Below are positions 1 to 7,053 of a DNA stretch of 64,000 nt, piece after piece. Position 1 is the first letter of the stretch. Every line of letters begins with the position of its first letter. This DNA is from an uncultured Collinsella sp. (GTDB lineage: Bacteria; Actinomycetota; Coriobacteriia; Coriobacteriales; Coriobacteriaceae): positions 1 through 64,000 of the forward strand of contig CATXJW010000001.1 of assembly GCA_958370325.1 (NCBI GenBank), in the 5' to 3' direction. Below the pieces are notes generated by a model. The model was not told the DNA's origin and did no database searches. It saw nothing but the letters and a program-made list of their open reading frames with translations. The translations under genes were made by a program, and so were the position numbers.

Positions 1-69
1 GTTTCTAACGAAGCCGTAACGGCCGTTGGGCTCTTTTGGCGCCAGCCCTTCTCGAGCCGCACATCATGA
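1..69 (+). CDS. possible 3' end of an upstream gene (partial)
   Basis: The first frame of the plus strand stays open from the left edge for 22 codons and ends in TGA at 67-69. The predicted tail ends with residues FSSRTS. The other two plus frames stop within the first 20 bases. I do not recognise a family from so few residues. It may be the C-terminus of a gene that starts outside the window, or chance. Confidence 0.2.
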   Translation, partial: VSNEAVTAVGLFWRQPFSSRTS

Positions 70-122
70 TTAATTTGCTTAAGGCAACAACTTTCCCGAT
101 CGATGTAATCACCGAATCAAAA

Positions 123-181
123 CGTGTACATCAGCCAACAAAGATGCCGAAAAAAGTTATATTTGGAGGCTGATGTACACG
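123..181. repeat. 14-bp perfect inverted repeat upstream of the first phosphatidyltransferase
   Basis: CGTGTACATCAGCC at 123-136 is exactly complementary to 168-181, with a 31-nt A/T-rich loop. It lies in the 308-bp stretch before the first confident gene. There is no T-run, so it is not a classical terminator. It could be a two-half-site operator or an RNA hairpin in a leader. I see nothing else definite in 70-308. Confidence 0.6.
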
Positions 182-308
182 AATGCGAAATTCCCCGCCG
201 CCCAAAAGTGCCCTCCACATGTCTGGACTCTCTATGCTTGCGCTGGATAGACATCGCCGGAACGGGTATAGTATCGAAAGTTTTGTCGTTAACCAGCGGG
301 GGAGTCCT

Positions 309-1013
309 GTGGGCATCAAAAAGAAGATCAAAAAGGAGCTTATCGGCACTTCCGATTACCCGTCGAATAAGATCTTTACGATCTCCAATTTCATCACCTT
401 TACGCGCCTGATCCTCACCCTGGTATTTCTGTACCTGTTTGTGACGGATAACAACCGTGTCATCGCCATCGTTATCTACGCCGTTGCCGCCTCCACCGAC
501 TGGATGGACGGTCAGATCGCCCGCATGACTAAGACGGTCTCGTGGCTCGGCAAGGTCATGGATCCCATTTGCGACCGTGCGCTGCTGTTCACCGGTGTCT
601 TGGGGCTGGTGGTCCGCGGAGAGCTGCCCATCTGGGTCTGCGTGCTCATTATTGGCCGCGACATCTATCTGGGCATCGGCACGCTTATCGTGCGTCATTA
701 TCACCGTCGCCCCATAGATGTCGTCTTTCCCGGAAAGATTGCCACTGCGCTGCTCATGACCGGCTTCTCGCTCATGCTGCTCGGGTTCCCCGTTGTTGAC
801 GGCCTGCATCTTTTACCTTCAACCCTTACGGCCTTCCCGGGCCTCAACGGAAGCTCGGTGCCCCTCGGCATCTTCTTTGTGTACGGCGGCGTGATCTTCT
901 CCATGCTCACGGCTGTCATCTATTCCATTAAGGGCGGAGTGGCCATTAAACAGGCTCTCGCGCATCCCGAGGACGAGGACATCGACTTTCTGAACCCTGA
1001 AATCGAAGACTGA
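309..1013 (+). CDS. CDP-alcohol phosphatidyltransferase (PgsA/cardiolipin-synthase-like)
   Basis: Membrane enzyme that transfers a phosphatidyl group from CDP-diacylglycerol to an alcohol in phospholipid synthesis. The CDP-alcohol signature is complete: D64, D67, G68, A71, R72, then G81, D85 and D89 (motif DG-x2-AR-x8-G-x3-D-x3-D). It is followed by several hydrophobic helices and an acidic C-terminus. I chose the GTG at 309 because GGGGGAG lies just upstream and because residues encoded from 183 look non-coding; an ATG at 183 is in frame. About 234 aa. It precedes garA and ftsR, as a pgsA-type gene does in mycobacteria. A second family member, the more typical pgsA, is at 21221-21859, so this copy may use a different acceptor alcohol. 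Substrate is not determinable from sequence. Confidence 0.88.
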   Translation: MGIKKKIKKELIGTSDYPSNKIFTISNFITFTRLILTLVFLYLFVTDNNRVIAIVIYAVAASTDWMDGQIARMTKTVSWLGKVMDPICDRALLFTGVLGLVVRGELPIWVCVLIIGRDIYLGIGTLIVRHYHRRPIDVVFPGKIATALLMTGFSLMLLGFPVVDGLHLLPSTLTAFPGLNGSSVPLGIFFVYGGVIFSMLTAVIYSIKGGVAIKQALAHPEDEDIDFLNPEIED

Positions 1014-1079
1014 TTCGTTGGGGTATGATTACGTACGGTTCATTATTTGCGGCACGTCCGCGATAAGTTAGGGGTTGTC

Positions 1080-1514
1080 ATGGACAACATGGTTAACAAT
1101 ATGCCTCAGAATGATAAGACTGCTGACGCTACCTGCGTATTCCGCGTGCCTTCAAGCGACGTCACTGTTCCCGACCTCATGGCCAACGTGCGCATCACCG
1201 CACCCGTTCTGTCCATCGTCAAGGGTCCGCAGACCGGTGCCGCCTTTGAGCTCGAGGACGACGTGACCACCATCGGCCGCGATCCTGCGAACGGCATCTT
1301 CCTCAATGACATGACCGTTTCGCGCAGCCACGCGCGCATTATCCGCGAGGGCCTCGGCGCTCGCATCGAGGACCTGGGCTCGCTCAATGGCACCTGGGTC
1401 GACGGTGCCATCGTCAATGCAGCCCCGCTGCACGACGGTTCTTCCGTCCAGATCGGTACGTTTACACTCATCTACCACGAGAGCACGCCGGAGCGCATCG
1501 AAACCGGTGAGTAG
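1080..1514 (+). CDS. garA: FHA-domain protein, GarA/OdhI-type
   Basis: Small cytoplasmic phosphothreonine-binding protein of 144 aa. In actinobacteria GarA/OdhI is phosphorylated by Ser/Thr kinases and inhibits 2-oxoglutarate dehydrogenase and glutamate enzymes. The FHA domain spans about residues 43-132, with GRDPANGIFL (R67), VSRSHA (S81) and LGSLNGT (N103). The N-terminal tail holds DATCVFR, which aligns with the kinase-target ETTSVFR of GarA but keeps only the second threonine (T18). The ATG at 1080 is preferred over a TTG at 1047 because AGGGG lies 5 nt upstream. The gene is 3 bp from ftsR. The GarA name rests on motif plus synteny; metabolic targets in this organism are inference. Confidence 0.85.
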   Translation: MDNMVNNMPQNDKTADATCVFRVPSSDVTVPDLMANVRITAPVLSIVKGPQTGAAFELEDDVTTIGRDPANGIFLNDMTVSRSHARIIREGLGARIEDLGSLNGTWVDGAIVNAAPLHDGSSVQIGTFTLIYHESTPERIETGE

Positions 1515-1517
1515 GGC

Positions 1518-2396
1518 ATGGCCGAACGCAACTATCTGAGTATCGGCCAAGTCGTCAACCTACTTCGAGGCGCATACCCCGATCTTTCGAACTCAAAAAT
1601 TAGATTTCTAGAAGATGAGGGGCTCATTACCCCTCATCGTACGCCTAAGGGATACCGTCAGTACTCCAAGGAGGACGTTGATCGCCTAGAGGTCATCCTG
1701 CACTTGCAGAAGACCCGCTACATGCCGCTCAACGTGATTAAGCAGCGCTTGGAAAACGCTACGGACTTGTCCACGCTCGCCTACGAGGTGGGTCTGCTGT
1801 CCGATGTTCCGCTCAAGACGGAGCCCAAGGAGACTAAGCAAAAGCTGCATCCCATTGAGACCATTCCCGATATGCTGGGCGTCGAGATTTCGTTTATCCG
1901 CTCGCTCGCCGAGAACGACCTCATTCGCATCATCAAGAGTCCGCAGAATCGTGAGCTCGTCGATGGTCGCGATTTCCCGATCATCCGCTACTGCTCCGAG
2001 CTGTCACGCTTCCATATCGAGCCCCGCAACCTGCGTCAGTACGTGTCTTCCGCCAACCGCGAGTCCTCGATGTTTGAGCAGGTGCTCGTGAGCATGCTCG
2101 GAATGGATACCTCCGATGACGAGCGCGACGCCAAGCTCGAGCGTGCGTTTAAGAAGCTTCACGACCTGACCGAGGGTGTGCACACTGCGCTGCTCAAGAA
2201 CCGCGTTTTTGAGTCGCTCAACGCCGTGGTCGAGGACGCCGACATCGATGCACTCGATGAGGAAATCACTCGCTCCGAGTCCACCAAAGCCAAAAACGAA
2301 GAGATGGCCACGCCGGCTTCGCACGAGGATTCTCTCGTAAAGCCGCTCAAGGTCGTCGCCCCTTCGCACTCCGGCACCGCCACGGCGGGCAAATAA
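1518..2396 (+). CDS. ftsR: MerR-family regulator, FtsR-like
   Basis: DNA-binding regulator of 292 aa. A MerR winged helix-turn-helix occupies about residues 1-75 (YLSIGQVVNLL, IRFLEDEGLI, GYRQYSKEDV), followed by a second, larger domain and a charged C-terminal tail. The second domain replaces the usual small effector domain. Its position directly after a GarA-type FHA gene matches the Rv1827-Rv1828 pair of mycobacteria and the cell-division regulator FtsR of corynebacteria, known as an activator of ftsZ. ATG 1518 is 3 bp after the garA stop, indicating cotranscription. Regulation of division genes here is inferred from orthology. Confidence 0.82.
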   Translation: MAERNYLSIGQVVNLLRGAYPDLSNSKIRFLEDEGLITPHRTPKGYRQYSKEDVDRLEVILHLQKTRYMPLNVIKQRLENATDLSTLAYEVGLLSDVPLKTEPKETKQKLHPIETIPDMLGVEISFIRSLAENDLIRIIKSPQNRELVDGRDFPIIRYCSELSRFHIEPRNLRQYVSSANRESSMFEQVLVSMLGMDTSDDERDAKLERAFKKLHDLTEGVHTALLKNRVFESLNAVVEDADIDALDEEITRSESTKAKNEEMATPASHEDSLVKPLKVVAPSHSGTATAGK

Positions 2397-2436
2397 CCGC
2401 TGCTGATATTTCGGCAACCCATTGAAAGGTCATGCA

Positions 2437-2967
2437 ATGTACGACTTCGAATCTCAAATCGTCGACATCCCCGACTATCCCGAGCCCGGAGTCATCTTTA
2501 AAGACATCACGCCGCTCTTTGGCAACCCCGAGGCGCTCAAAGCCATGACCGATGCCCTCGCCGAGCACTTTGCCGGCATGGGAATCACCAAGGTCGTGGG
2601 TCCCGAGGCTCGCGGCTTTATGGTCGGCGTACCGGTGGCTGTAGCCCTTGGTGCCGGCTTTGTTCCCGCACGTAAACCAGGCAAGCTGCCGCGCGAGACC
2701 GTGAGCCAGAGCTACGAGCTCGAGTACGGAACGGATTCCATTGAGATCCATGCCGACGCTATAAGCTCTAAAGATACCGTGTTGATTCTGGACGACTTGG
2801 TCGCGACGGGCGGAACCGTCGAGGCAACAGGTAAACTTGTGCGAGATATGGGCGCAAAGCTTGTCGGTTACGGTTGTATCCTTGAGCTTGCGTTTCTCAA
2901 CCCGCGCGAGAAGCTCACGCCGTCTGATGACGATGTGGAGCTCTTTAGCCTGGTGACGGTGAAGTAG
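2437..2967 (+). CDS. apt: adenine phosphoribosyltransferase
   Basis: Cytosolic purine-salvage enzyme converting adenine and PRPP to AMP. The 176-aa length is normal for the family. The PRPP-binding loop VLILDDLVATGGT is intact and the N-terminal PGVIFKDITPLF segment is typical of Apt. ATG 2437 is preferred over a TTG at 2422 because GAAAGG sits 7 nt upstream. It lies between ftsR and a cell-wall hydrolase on the same strand, with short gaps, and is probably part of one transcript. Confidence 0.93.
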   Translation: MYDFESQIVDIPDYPEPGVIFKDITPLFGNPEALKAMTDALAEHFAGMGITKVVGPEARGFMVGVPVAVALGAGFVPARKPGKLPRETVSQSYELEYGTDSIEIHADAISSKDTVLILDDLVATGGTVEATGKLVRDMGAKLVGYGCILELAFLNPREKLTPSDDDVELFSLVTVK

Positions 2968-2999
2968 CCGTTACCCTTAGTTACTGGAAAGGAAGCTAC

Positions 3000-4127
3000 A
3001 TGCGCACAGCAAACACGCACAAAAACATGGCACGCTGCGCTGCTACGGCAACCCTCGCTTGTGTTTTGGGCTTGGGCCTCGCGGCTCCTGCCTACGCCGA
3101 TACCGCATCCGACCTTGCCGCTGCTCGTACGAAGCTCGAGCAGATCGGTACCCAAACTCAGCAGATTTACGATGAGCTTGCCACGCAGACGCAGGCGCTC
3201 GATCAGACTGCCGGCGAGATCACGCAAAAGCAGCAGGAGATCGCCGATGGTCAGGCCAAGCTCTCGACCTATGTCGCCGGCGAGTACAAAACCGGCGGTC
3301 TAAGCCTGCTTCAGGTTTTGACGGGTGTCGATGATCTGAGCGATATGCTCAACCGTTTGTTCTACTACGGAAAAGTTTCCGACAAGCAAGCTCAGACCAT
3401 TCAAGAGGTCAAGGAGCTTAAGCAGCAGCTCACCGATAAGCAGGCCGAGCAGGAGAAGAACGTCGCCACCACGCAAAAGAAGGTCGACGAGCTTAACGCC
3501 CAGCAGGCTGAAGCTCAGAGCGTTGTGAACTCCCTGGATTCTCAGCTGCAGGCCGAGCTTGCCGCCGAGGCTGAGGCGAACGCCGCACTGCAGGCGGGCA
3601 TTAACGCCAGCACTGCCGAGAAGGCCACGGTGAGCAGCGAAACTGCCGGTACGACCGAGAACACCAACAACGGTGGCCAGACCAGCAATAACAACAACCA
3701 GGGCGGCAACACTCCGGCTCCTACGCCGGCACCTGCTCCGACGCCGCAGCCCTCCACGCCTGCTCCGGCTCCGACGCCTTCTGCTCCGAGCCAGTCCGTC
3801 GATGGTGGTTCTGTTGTCTCGCGTGCATACAGTAAGCTTGGTTGCGCTTATTCCTGGGGCGGAATTGGCCCGAACAGCTTCGACTGCTCTGGTTTTGTTA
3901 GCTATTGCCTCACTGGTCGCTATTGCCGCCTGGGCACCACGGGTACCTTTATGGGCTGGACGCGTGTGTCCGATCCGCAGCCCGGTGACGTTGTGGTCAA
4001 CTCGTACCACACCGGCATTTACATCGGTGGTGGTCAGATGATTCATGCTTCCGACTACAACACAGGTGTTATCATCAGCTCCGTTGCCGCCGGCATGAAC
4101 AACAACTATATCTTCGTTCGCTACTAA
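3000..4127 (+). CDS. secreted NlpC/P60 peptidoglycan endopeptidase with coiled coil
   Basis: Cell-wall hydrolase expected to cut D-Glu-diaminopimelate or similar peptide bonds outside the membrane. It has a signal peptide (residues 1-33, cleavage after AYA), a long coiled coil at about 38-205 resembling the N-terminal domain of RipA/CwlO-type hydrolases, a Thr/Asn/Pro-Ala-rich linker at about 205-262, and a C-terminal NlpC/P60 domain. Catalytic C296 (FDCSGF), H337 (YHTGIYIG) and H349 are present. The start has GGAAAGGAAG upstream. In related hydrolases the coiled coil mediates control by FtsEX; whether that applies here is unknown. A terminator-like hairpin follows. Confidence 0.9.
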   Translation: MRTANTHKNMARCAATATLACVLGLGLAAPAYADTASDLAAARTKLEQIGTQTQQIYDELATQTQALDQTAGEITQKQQEIADGQAKLSTYVAGEYKTGGLSLLQVLTGVDDLSDMLNRLFYYGKVSDKQAQTIQEVKELKQQLTDKQAEQEKNVATTQKKVDELNAQQAEAQSVVNSLDSQLQAELAAEAEANAALQAGINASTAEKATVSSETAGTTENTNNGGQTSNNNNQGGNTPAPTPAPAPTPQPSTPAPAPTPSAPSQSVDGGSVVSRAYSKLGCAYSWGGIGPNSFDCSGFVSYCLTGRYCRLGTTGTFMGWTRVSDPQPGDVVVNSYHTGIYIGGGQMIHASDYNTGVIISSVAAGMNNNYIFVRY

Positions 4128-4150
4128 GTATTCAAGTAAAGCAAACGGAT

Positions 4151-4195
4151 ATGGACCTCGTGGCTTTAAGTCATGGGGTCCATTCTTTTGTCTTT
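4151..4195 (+). terminator. rho-independent terminator after the NlpC/P60 gene
   Basis: ATGGACC at 4151-4157 pairs with GGTCCAT at 4177-4183, with partial internal pairing, and is followed by TTCTTTTGTCTTT. It closes the operon that runs from the phosphatidyltransferase to the NlpC/P60 gene. Confidence 0.7.
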
Positions 4196-4201
4196 AGTGC
4201 A

Positions 4202-4236
4202 GGCCGCTATCTAGTTTTGAATACTAGATAGCGGCC
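4202..4236. promoter_or_regulatory. degV-proximal dyad, copy 1 of a shared operator-like site
   Basis: Perfect 14-bp inverted repeat: GGCCGCTATCTAGT at 4202-4215 pairs with 4223-4236 around a 7-nt TTTGAAT spacer. There is no T-run after it. The central half, TATCTAGTTTTG-ATAC-A-ATAGC, recurs at 5881-5906 in front of the DUF1836 regulator gene with the same spacer length. It lies about 20 bp upstream of the degV -10 hexamer, a suitable position for a regulator. Confidence 0.6.
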
Positions 4237-4256
4237 CAATCGGTCTGCAAGACGGC

Positions 4257-4278
4257 TATAATTGTATGGGAACAATTA
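4257..4278 (+). promoter_or_regulatory. degV -10 hexamer with overlapping 7-bp dyad
   Basis: A consensus TATAAT lies at 4257-4262 with no good -35 hexamer 16-19 bp upstream, as expected for an activated promoter. TAATTGT at 4259-4265 is complementary to ACAATTA at 4272-4278. This second dyad covers the -10 element and the likely start site. Confidence 0.5.
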
Positions 4279-4291
4279 GAAAGGACCCTCT

Positions 4292-5158
4292 ATGAGCATG
4301 GCACTTATCTCAGATTCAAGCTGCAACCTCCGCGATTGGCAACCGACCGCACCCCATGCCACCTTTGCATTTGCGCCCCTCAAAATTCGAGTGGGGAAGC
4401 GTGAATTCGTCGATGACCTTTCGCTCGATGTACATGAGCTCAATTGCGCTGTTCAGGCGGAGACGAACGCTTCTTCGAGCGCTTGTCCCAGCGTAGGGGA
4501 GTGGGCCGAGCTCTTCAAATTGGCAGACAAGACCATCTGCATGCCGATCTCTGAGGGCGTGTCGGGCAGCTACAACGCGGCAGCCACGGCTCGCGATATG
4601 GTTCTTGCCGAGGAGCCCGACCGGCAGATTCATCTAGTCAATTCGCGCGCAGCTGGCGGCAAAATGGACCTCGTTTTCTTGCTGTTCGACCGCTATCTTG
4701 CAAGCAATCCGGATGTCTCATTCGAGGATGCTTGCGCATACTTCGATAGCCTTGAGCAGAACAGCAAAATCCTCTTCAGCTTGTGCAATTACGAAAACCT
4801 GGCCAAAGCCGGACGCATCCCTAAGGCAGCCGGCGTCATTGCCAACAAGCTCAATATCCGCATTTTGGGCACGGCGAGCGAGGCCGGTAAAATCGAACTC
4901 GTCGGGCACACGCGTGGCGAAAAGAAGATGCTCAACAAGATCATCGATACCATGGAAGCCGAGGGTTTTACGGGCGGCGAGGTCGTCATCGACCATGTGG
5001 AAAATGAGACAGGCGCCCAAGCACTTGCCAGCCACATTGTGGAGCGCTGGCCAGGCTCCAAGACTATCATCATGCCCTGTAACGGGCTAGATTCATACTA
5101 TGCCGAAATGCATGGGCTCATTATCGGCTACGGCATGGGCGTGGCTTCGGGCCAATAA
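4292..5158 (+). CDS. DegV family fatty-acid-binding protein
   Basis: DegV/FakB-type protein of 288 aa. Family members bind a fatty acid and, in Firmicutes, present it to the kinase FakA; no fakA is in this window. It has the N-terminal ISDSSC motif, a central SGVSGSYNAA segment that contacts ligand carboxylates in this family, and a C-terminal GYG region. The start is ATG 4292 with GAAAGGA 6 nt upstream. It is convergent with the DUF1836 regulator gene across a shared terminator, and both genes carry the same upstream dyad, which suggests a regulatory pair. Ligand identity is unknown. Confidence 0.9.
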   Translation: MSMALISDSSCNLRDWQPTAPHATFAFAPLKIRVGKREFVDDLSLDVHELNCAVQAETNASSSACPSVGEWAELFKLADKTICMPISEGVSGSYNAAATARDMVLAEEPDRQIHLVNSRAAGGKMDLVFLLFDRYLASNPDVSFEDACAYFDSLEQNSKILFSLCNYENLAKAGRIPKAAGVIANKLNIRILGTASEAGKIELVGHTRGEKKMLNKIIDTMEAEGFTGGEVVIDHVENETGAQALASHIVERWPGSKTIIMPCNGLDSYYAEMHGLIIGYGMGVASGQ

Positions 5159-5177
5159 AGTCCAACCAAGCAAAATT

Positions 5178-5223
5178 ACGGGCGGGACAAAGTGACAGCT
5201 GGCTCTTTGTCCCGCCCGTTTTA
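5178..5223. terminator. bidirectional terminator between degV and the DUF1836 gene
   Basis: A 15-bp perfect stem (5178-5192 with 5205-5219, GC-rich GGGCGGGACAAAG) is followed by TTTTAT on the plus strand and by AATTTTG on the minus strand. It can serve both convergent genes. Confidence 0.85.
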
Positions 5224-5231
5224 TACGTCGG

Positions 5232-5843
5232 CTAGCTATTAAATCCGTTGAACTTGAGATAGCTCATCAAGTAAGCCTTCGATACGAAGGATGAAACCGC
5301 GCTGCGCACAAGCAGCGACTCACGCGTTACCTGATGCGCCGTATCGGGAACCGGCGTCTGCTCGACGGAAAACGCCGAACGAATCGATGCCTCGAGCTGA
5401 TCAACCACATAGTCGAAGGCCGTCGGGGCATCGTAGCTCAAACGCTGAATATTAAAGAGCGCCTGCACCGCAGCAATAGGTAGCACCTGCTTAAAGATGC
5501 AGATAGCGATCAGACGGGCAATCTGCTCACGGCCATATTGCTTTTTGACCGGAGCAGGCACCAGGCCGACCTTCACGTAGTTATTGATCATCGATGGCGT
5601 AATGACAGGTTGCTCAACGCAAATGGACAGCGGCTCCATCCACAGCGCAACATACTCAATGACCTGGTCGCGATAGAGCGTCACATTGGGCAACTGGTCA
5701 TAGCGCGGCAGACACAACGTATTGAGTTTGCGCACGATTTCGGACTGAATAAATGCATCGGGCAGCACAGTGGGCTGAATATCCGCAGGCTTAATACTGA
5801 CCGACGAATCGGACATCGGAATAACGTGTTTAACGTGGTTCAT
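5232..5843 (-). CDS. DUF1836 MerR-like regulator
   Basis: Protein of 203 aa with a DUF1836 core. The ITPSMINNYVKVGLVPAPVKKQYGREQIARL region resembles a MerR-type helix-turn-helix, followed by an all-helical region. The start at 5843 is set by GGAGG 7 nt upstream; the longer open frame to 5942 reads through a terminator and a dyad and is rejected. Members of this family commonly sit beside DegV genes. Here the gene is convergent with degV, and its own upstream dyad matches the one before degV. I infer an autoregulated transcription factor controlling degV. Its effector is unknown. Confidence 0.8.
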   Translation of the reverse strand: MNHVKHVIPMSDSSVSIKPADIQPTVLPDAFIQSEIVRKLNTLCLPRYDQLPNVTLYRDQVIEYVALWMEPLSICVEQPVITPSMINNYVKVGLVPAPVKKQYGREQIARLIAICIFKQVLPIAAVQALFNIQRLSYDAPTAFDYVVDQLEASIRSAFSVEQTPVPDTAHQVTRESLLVRSAVSSFVSKAYLMSYLKFNGFNS

Positions 5844-5878
5844 AAAGGTCCTCCGTTCATTTTCTATATTGTATTCTA

Positions 5879-5907
5879 GGTTATCTAGTTTTGCATACCA
5901 CATAGCC
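5879..5907. promoter_or_regulatory. shared operator-like dyad, copy 2, before the DUF1836 gene
   Basis: GGTTATCTAGT (5879-5889) and ACCACATAGCC (5897-5907) form an imperfect dyad around TTTGCAT. Aligned to 4202-4236, nearly all positions of the central ~26 nt agree and the 7-nt spacer is conserved. It lies 36 bp upstream of the DUF1836 start codon, between that gene and the trxB terminator. Confidence 0.6.
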
Positions 5908-5912
5908 GGCAA

Positions 5913-5957
5913 GTAAAAGTGGTGGACAACACATTGATGCATCGTCCAACCACTTTG
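5913..5957 (-). terminator. trxB terminator
   Basis: Read on the minus strand, AAAGTGGTTGGAC pairs with GTCCACCACTTT (one bulge; arms 5944-5956 and 5916-5927) and runs into TTTTACTT. It separates trxB from the co-oriented DUF1836 gene. Confidence 0.7.
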
Positions 5958-5996
5958 TTTAAAGATAGCAACCTTACATAAGATATATTATCGTAC

Positions 5997-6935
5997 TTAT
6001 GTGCGTAGGAAAGCGTATGCGCTGGTTGCCGCTATGGCTCCGTCCGAAACGGCGGTCACAACCTGGCGTAAACGCTTGGAGCGGATATCGCCGGCTGCGA
6101 ATAAGCCGGGCGTACGGGTGGCCATCGAATCATCGGTAACAATACCGCCGTCGGGAGCCAGATCGACTAGATGCTCAACAAGCTCGGTATGTGGTTGCAT
6201 CCCCGTAAAGACAAAAATGCCAAATGAGCCAGGTTCAAAGGACTCAGCGTGCATTTCACCAGTCGCATTGTCCTTGAATGTGATTGTCGTGGGCATCGCT
6301 TCACCAGAAAGCTCAACAATACTAGTTTGGTACCTAACTGAAATATTGTCCTTAGCAAGAACCTTATTCACAACGCCCTCGGGTGCACGGAACTGATCGC
6401 GACGCAGCACGATGGTCACGCTGCTGGCAATGTCGGACAGGAACAGCGCCTCCTCGCATGCCGAATTGCCGCCTCCGATAACAAAGACCTGCTTGCCACG
6501 GAAGAACATGCCGTCACACGTCGCGCAATACGAAACGCCACGACCGCGATACGTGTCCTCGCCAACAAAACCCGCAGGACGCGGCGTGGCGCCCATGCAC
6601 GCAATGACGCTCTTGGCCGCTGTGTCGCCCATATCATGATGGATGGTAAATTGAGCCGCATCGGCATCGTAATCGACGCCCGTCACCATACTCCATTCAA
6701 CCTGAGCCCCCAGGCCTTCAGCATGCTGTTGGAACCGCTCACCAAGTTCGACACCGCTCAGTAGCGGAATGCCAGGATAATTCTCAATCTCGTTGCTCGT
6801 AGCGATCTGTCCGCCCGACATGCCCTGCTCAAGGACAGTCGTCGTCAGGTTGGCGCGCGCCGCATAAATGGCGGCAGCATAGCCCGCGGGGCCTCCGCCG
6901 ATAATCGCAACATCGATCGTCTGATCGGTAGTCAT
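5997..6935 (-). CDS. trxB: thioredoxin-disulfide reductase
   Basis: NADPH-dependent FAD enzyme of 312 aa that reduces thioredoxin in the cytosol. It shows the FAD Rossmann motif IGGGPAG near the N-terminus, the redox-active CATCD, the NADPH-binding GGGNSA, and a C-terminal FAAGDI FAD motif. The start MTTDQ at 6935 is favoured by GAGAGGAC upstream; an upstream in-frame start at 7010 would overlap the divergent promoter region. No thioredoxin gene is adjacent. It is followed by its own terminator, so it is probably monocistronic. Confidence 0.95.
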   Translation of the reverse strand: MTTDQTIDVAIIGGGPAGYAAAIYAARANLTTTVLEQGMSGGQIATSNEIENYPGIPLLSGVELGERFQQHAEGLGAQVEWSMVTGVDYDADAAQFTIHHDMGDTAAKSVIACMGATPRPAGFVGEDTYRGRGVSYCATCDGMFFRGKQVFVIGGGNSACEEALFLSDIASSVTIVLRRDQFRAPEGVVNKVLAKDNISVRYQTSIVELSGEAMPTTITFKDNATGEMHAESFEPGSFGIFVFTGMQPHTELVEHLVDLAPDGGIVTDDSMATRTPGLFAAGDIRSKRLRQVVTAVSDGAIAATSAYAFLRT

Positions 6936-7053
6936 GAAGAGTCCTCTCGCCAAAACGTTGTCGTTCTTTGCGCTCATACCCAAATTTACGTGAACGTGAC
7001 ACTCATGCACTACAATGATAAATCCGTGTTACAACGTCGAAGGGGAGTTATCG

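Noticed and set aside
124..411. 95-codon open frame starting inside the inverted repeat at 123-181
   Set aside because: Overlaps the phosphatidyltransferase in another frame and has no family similarity.
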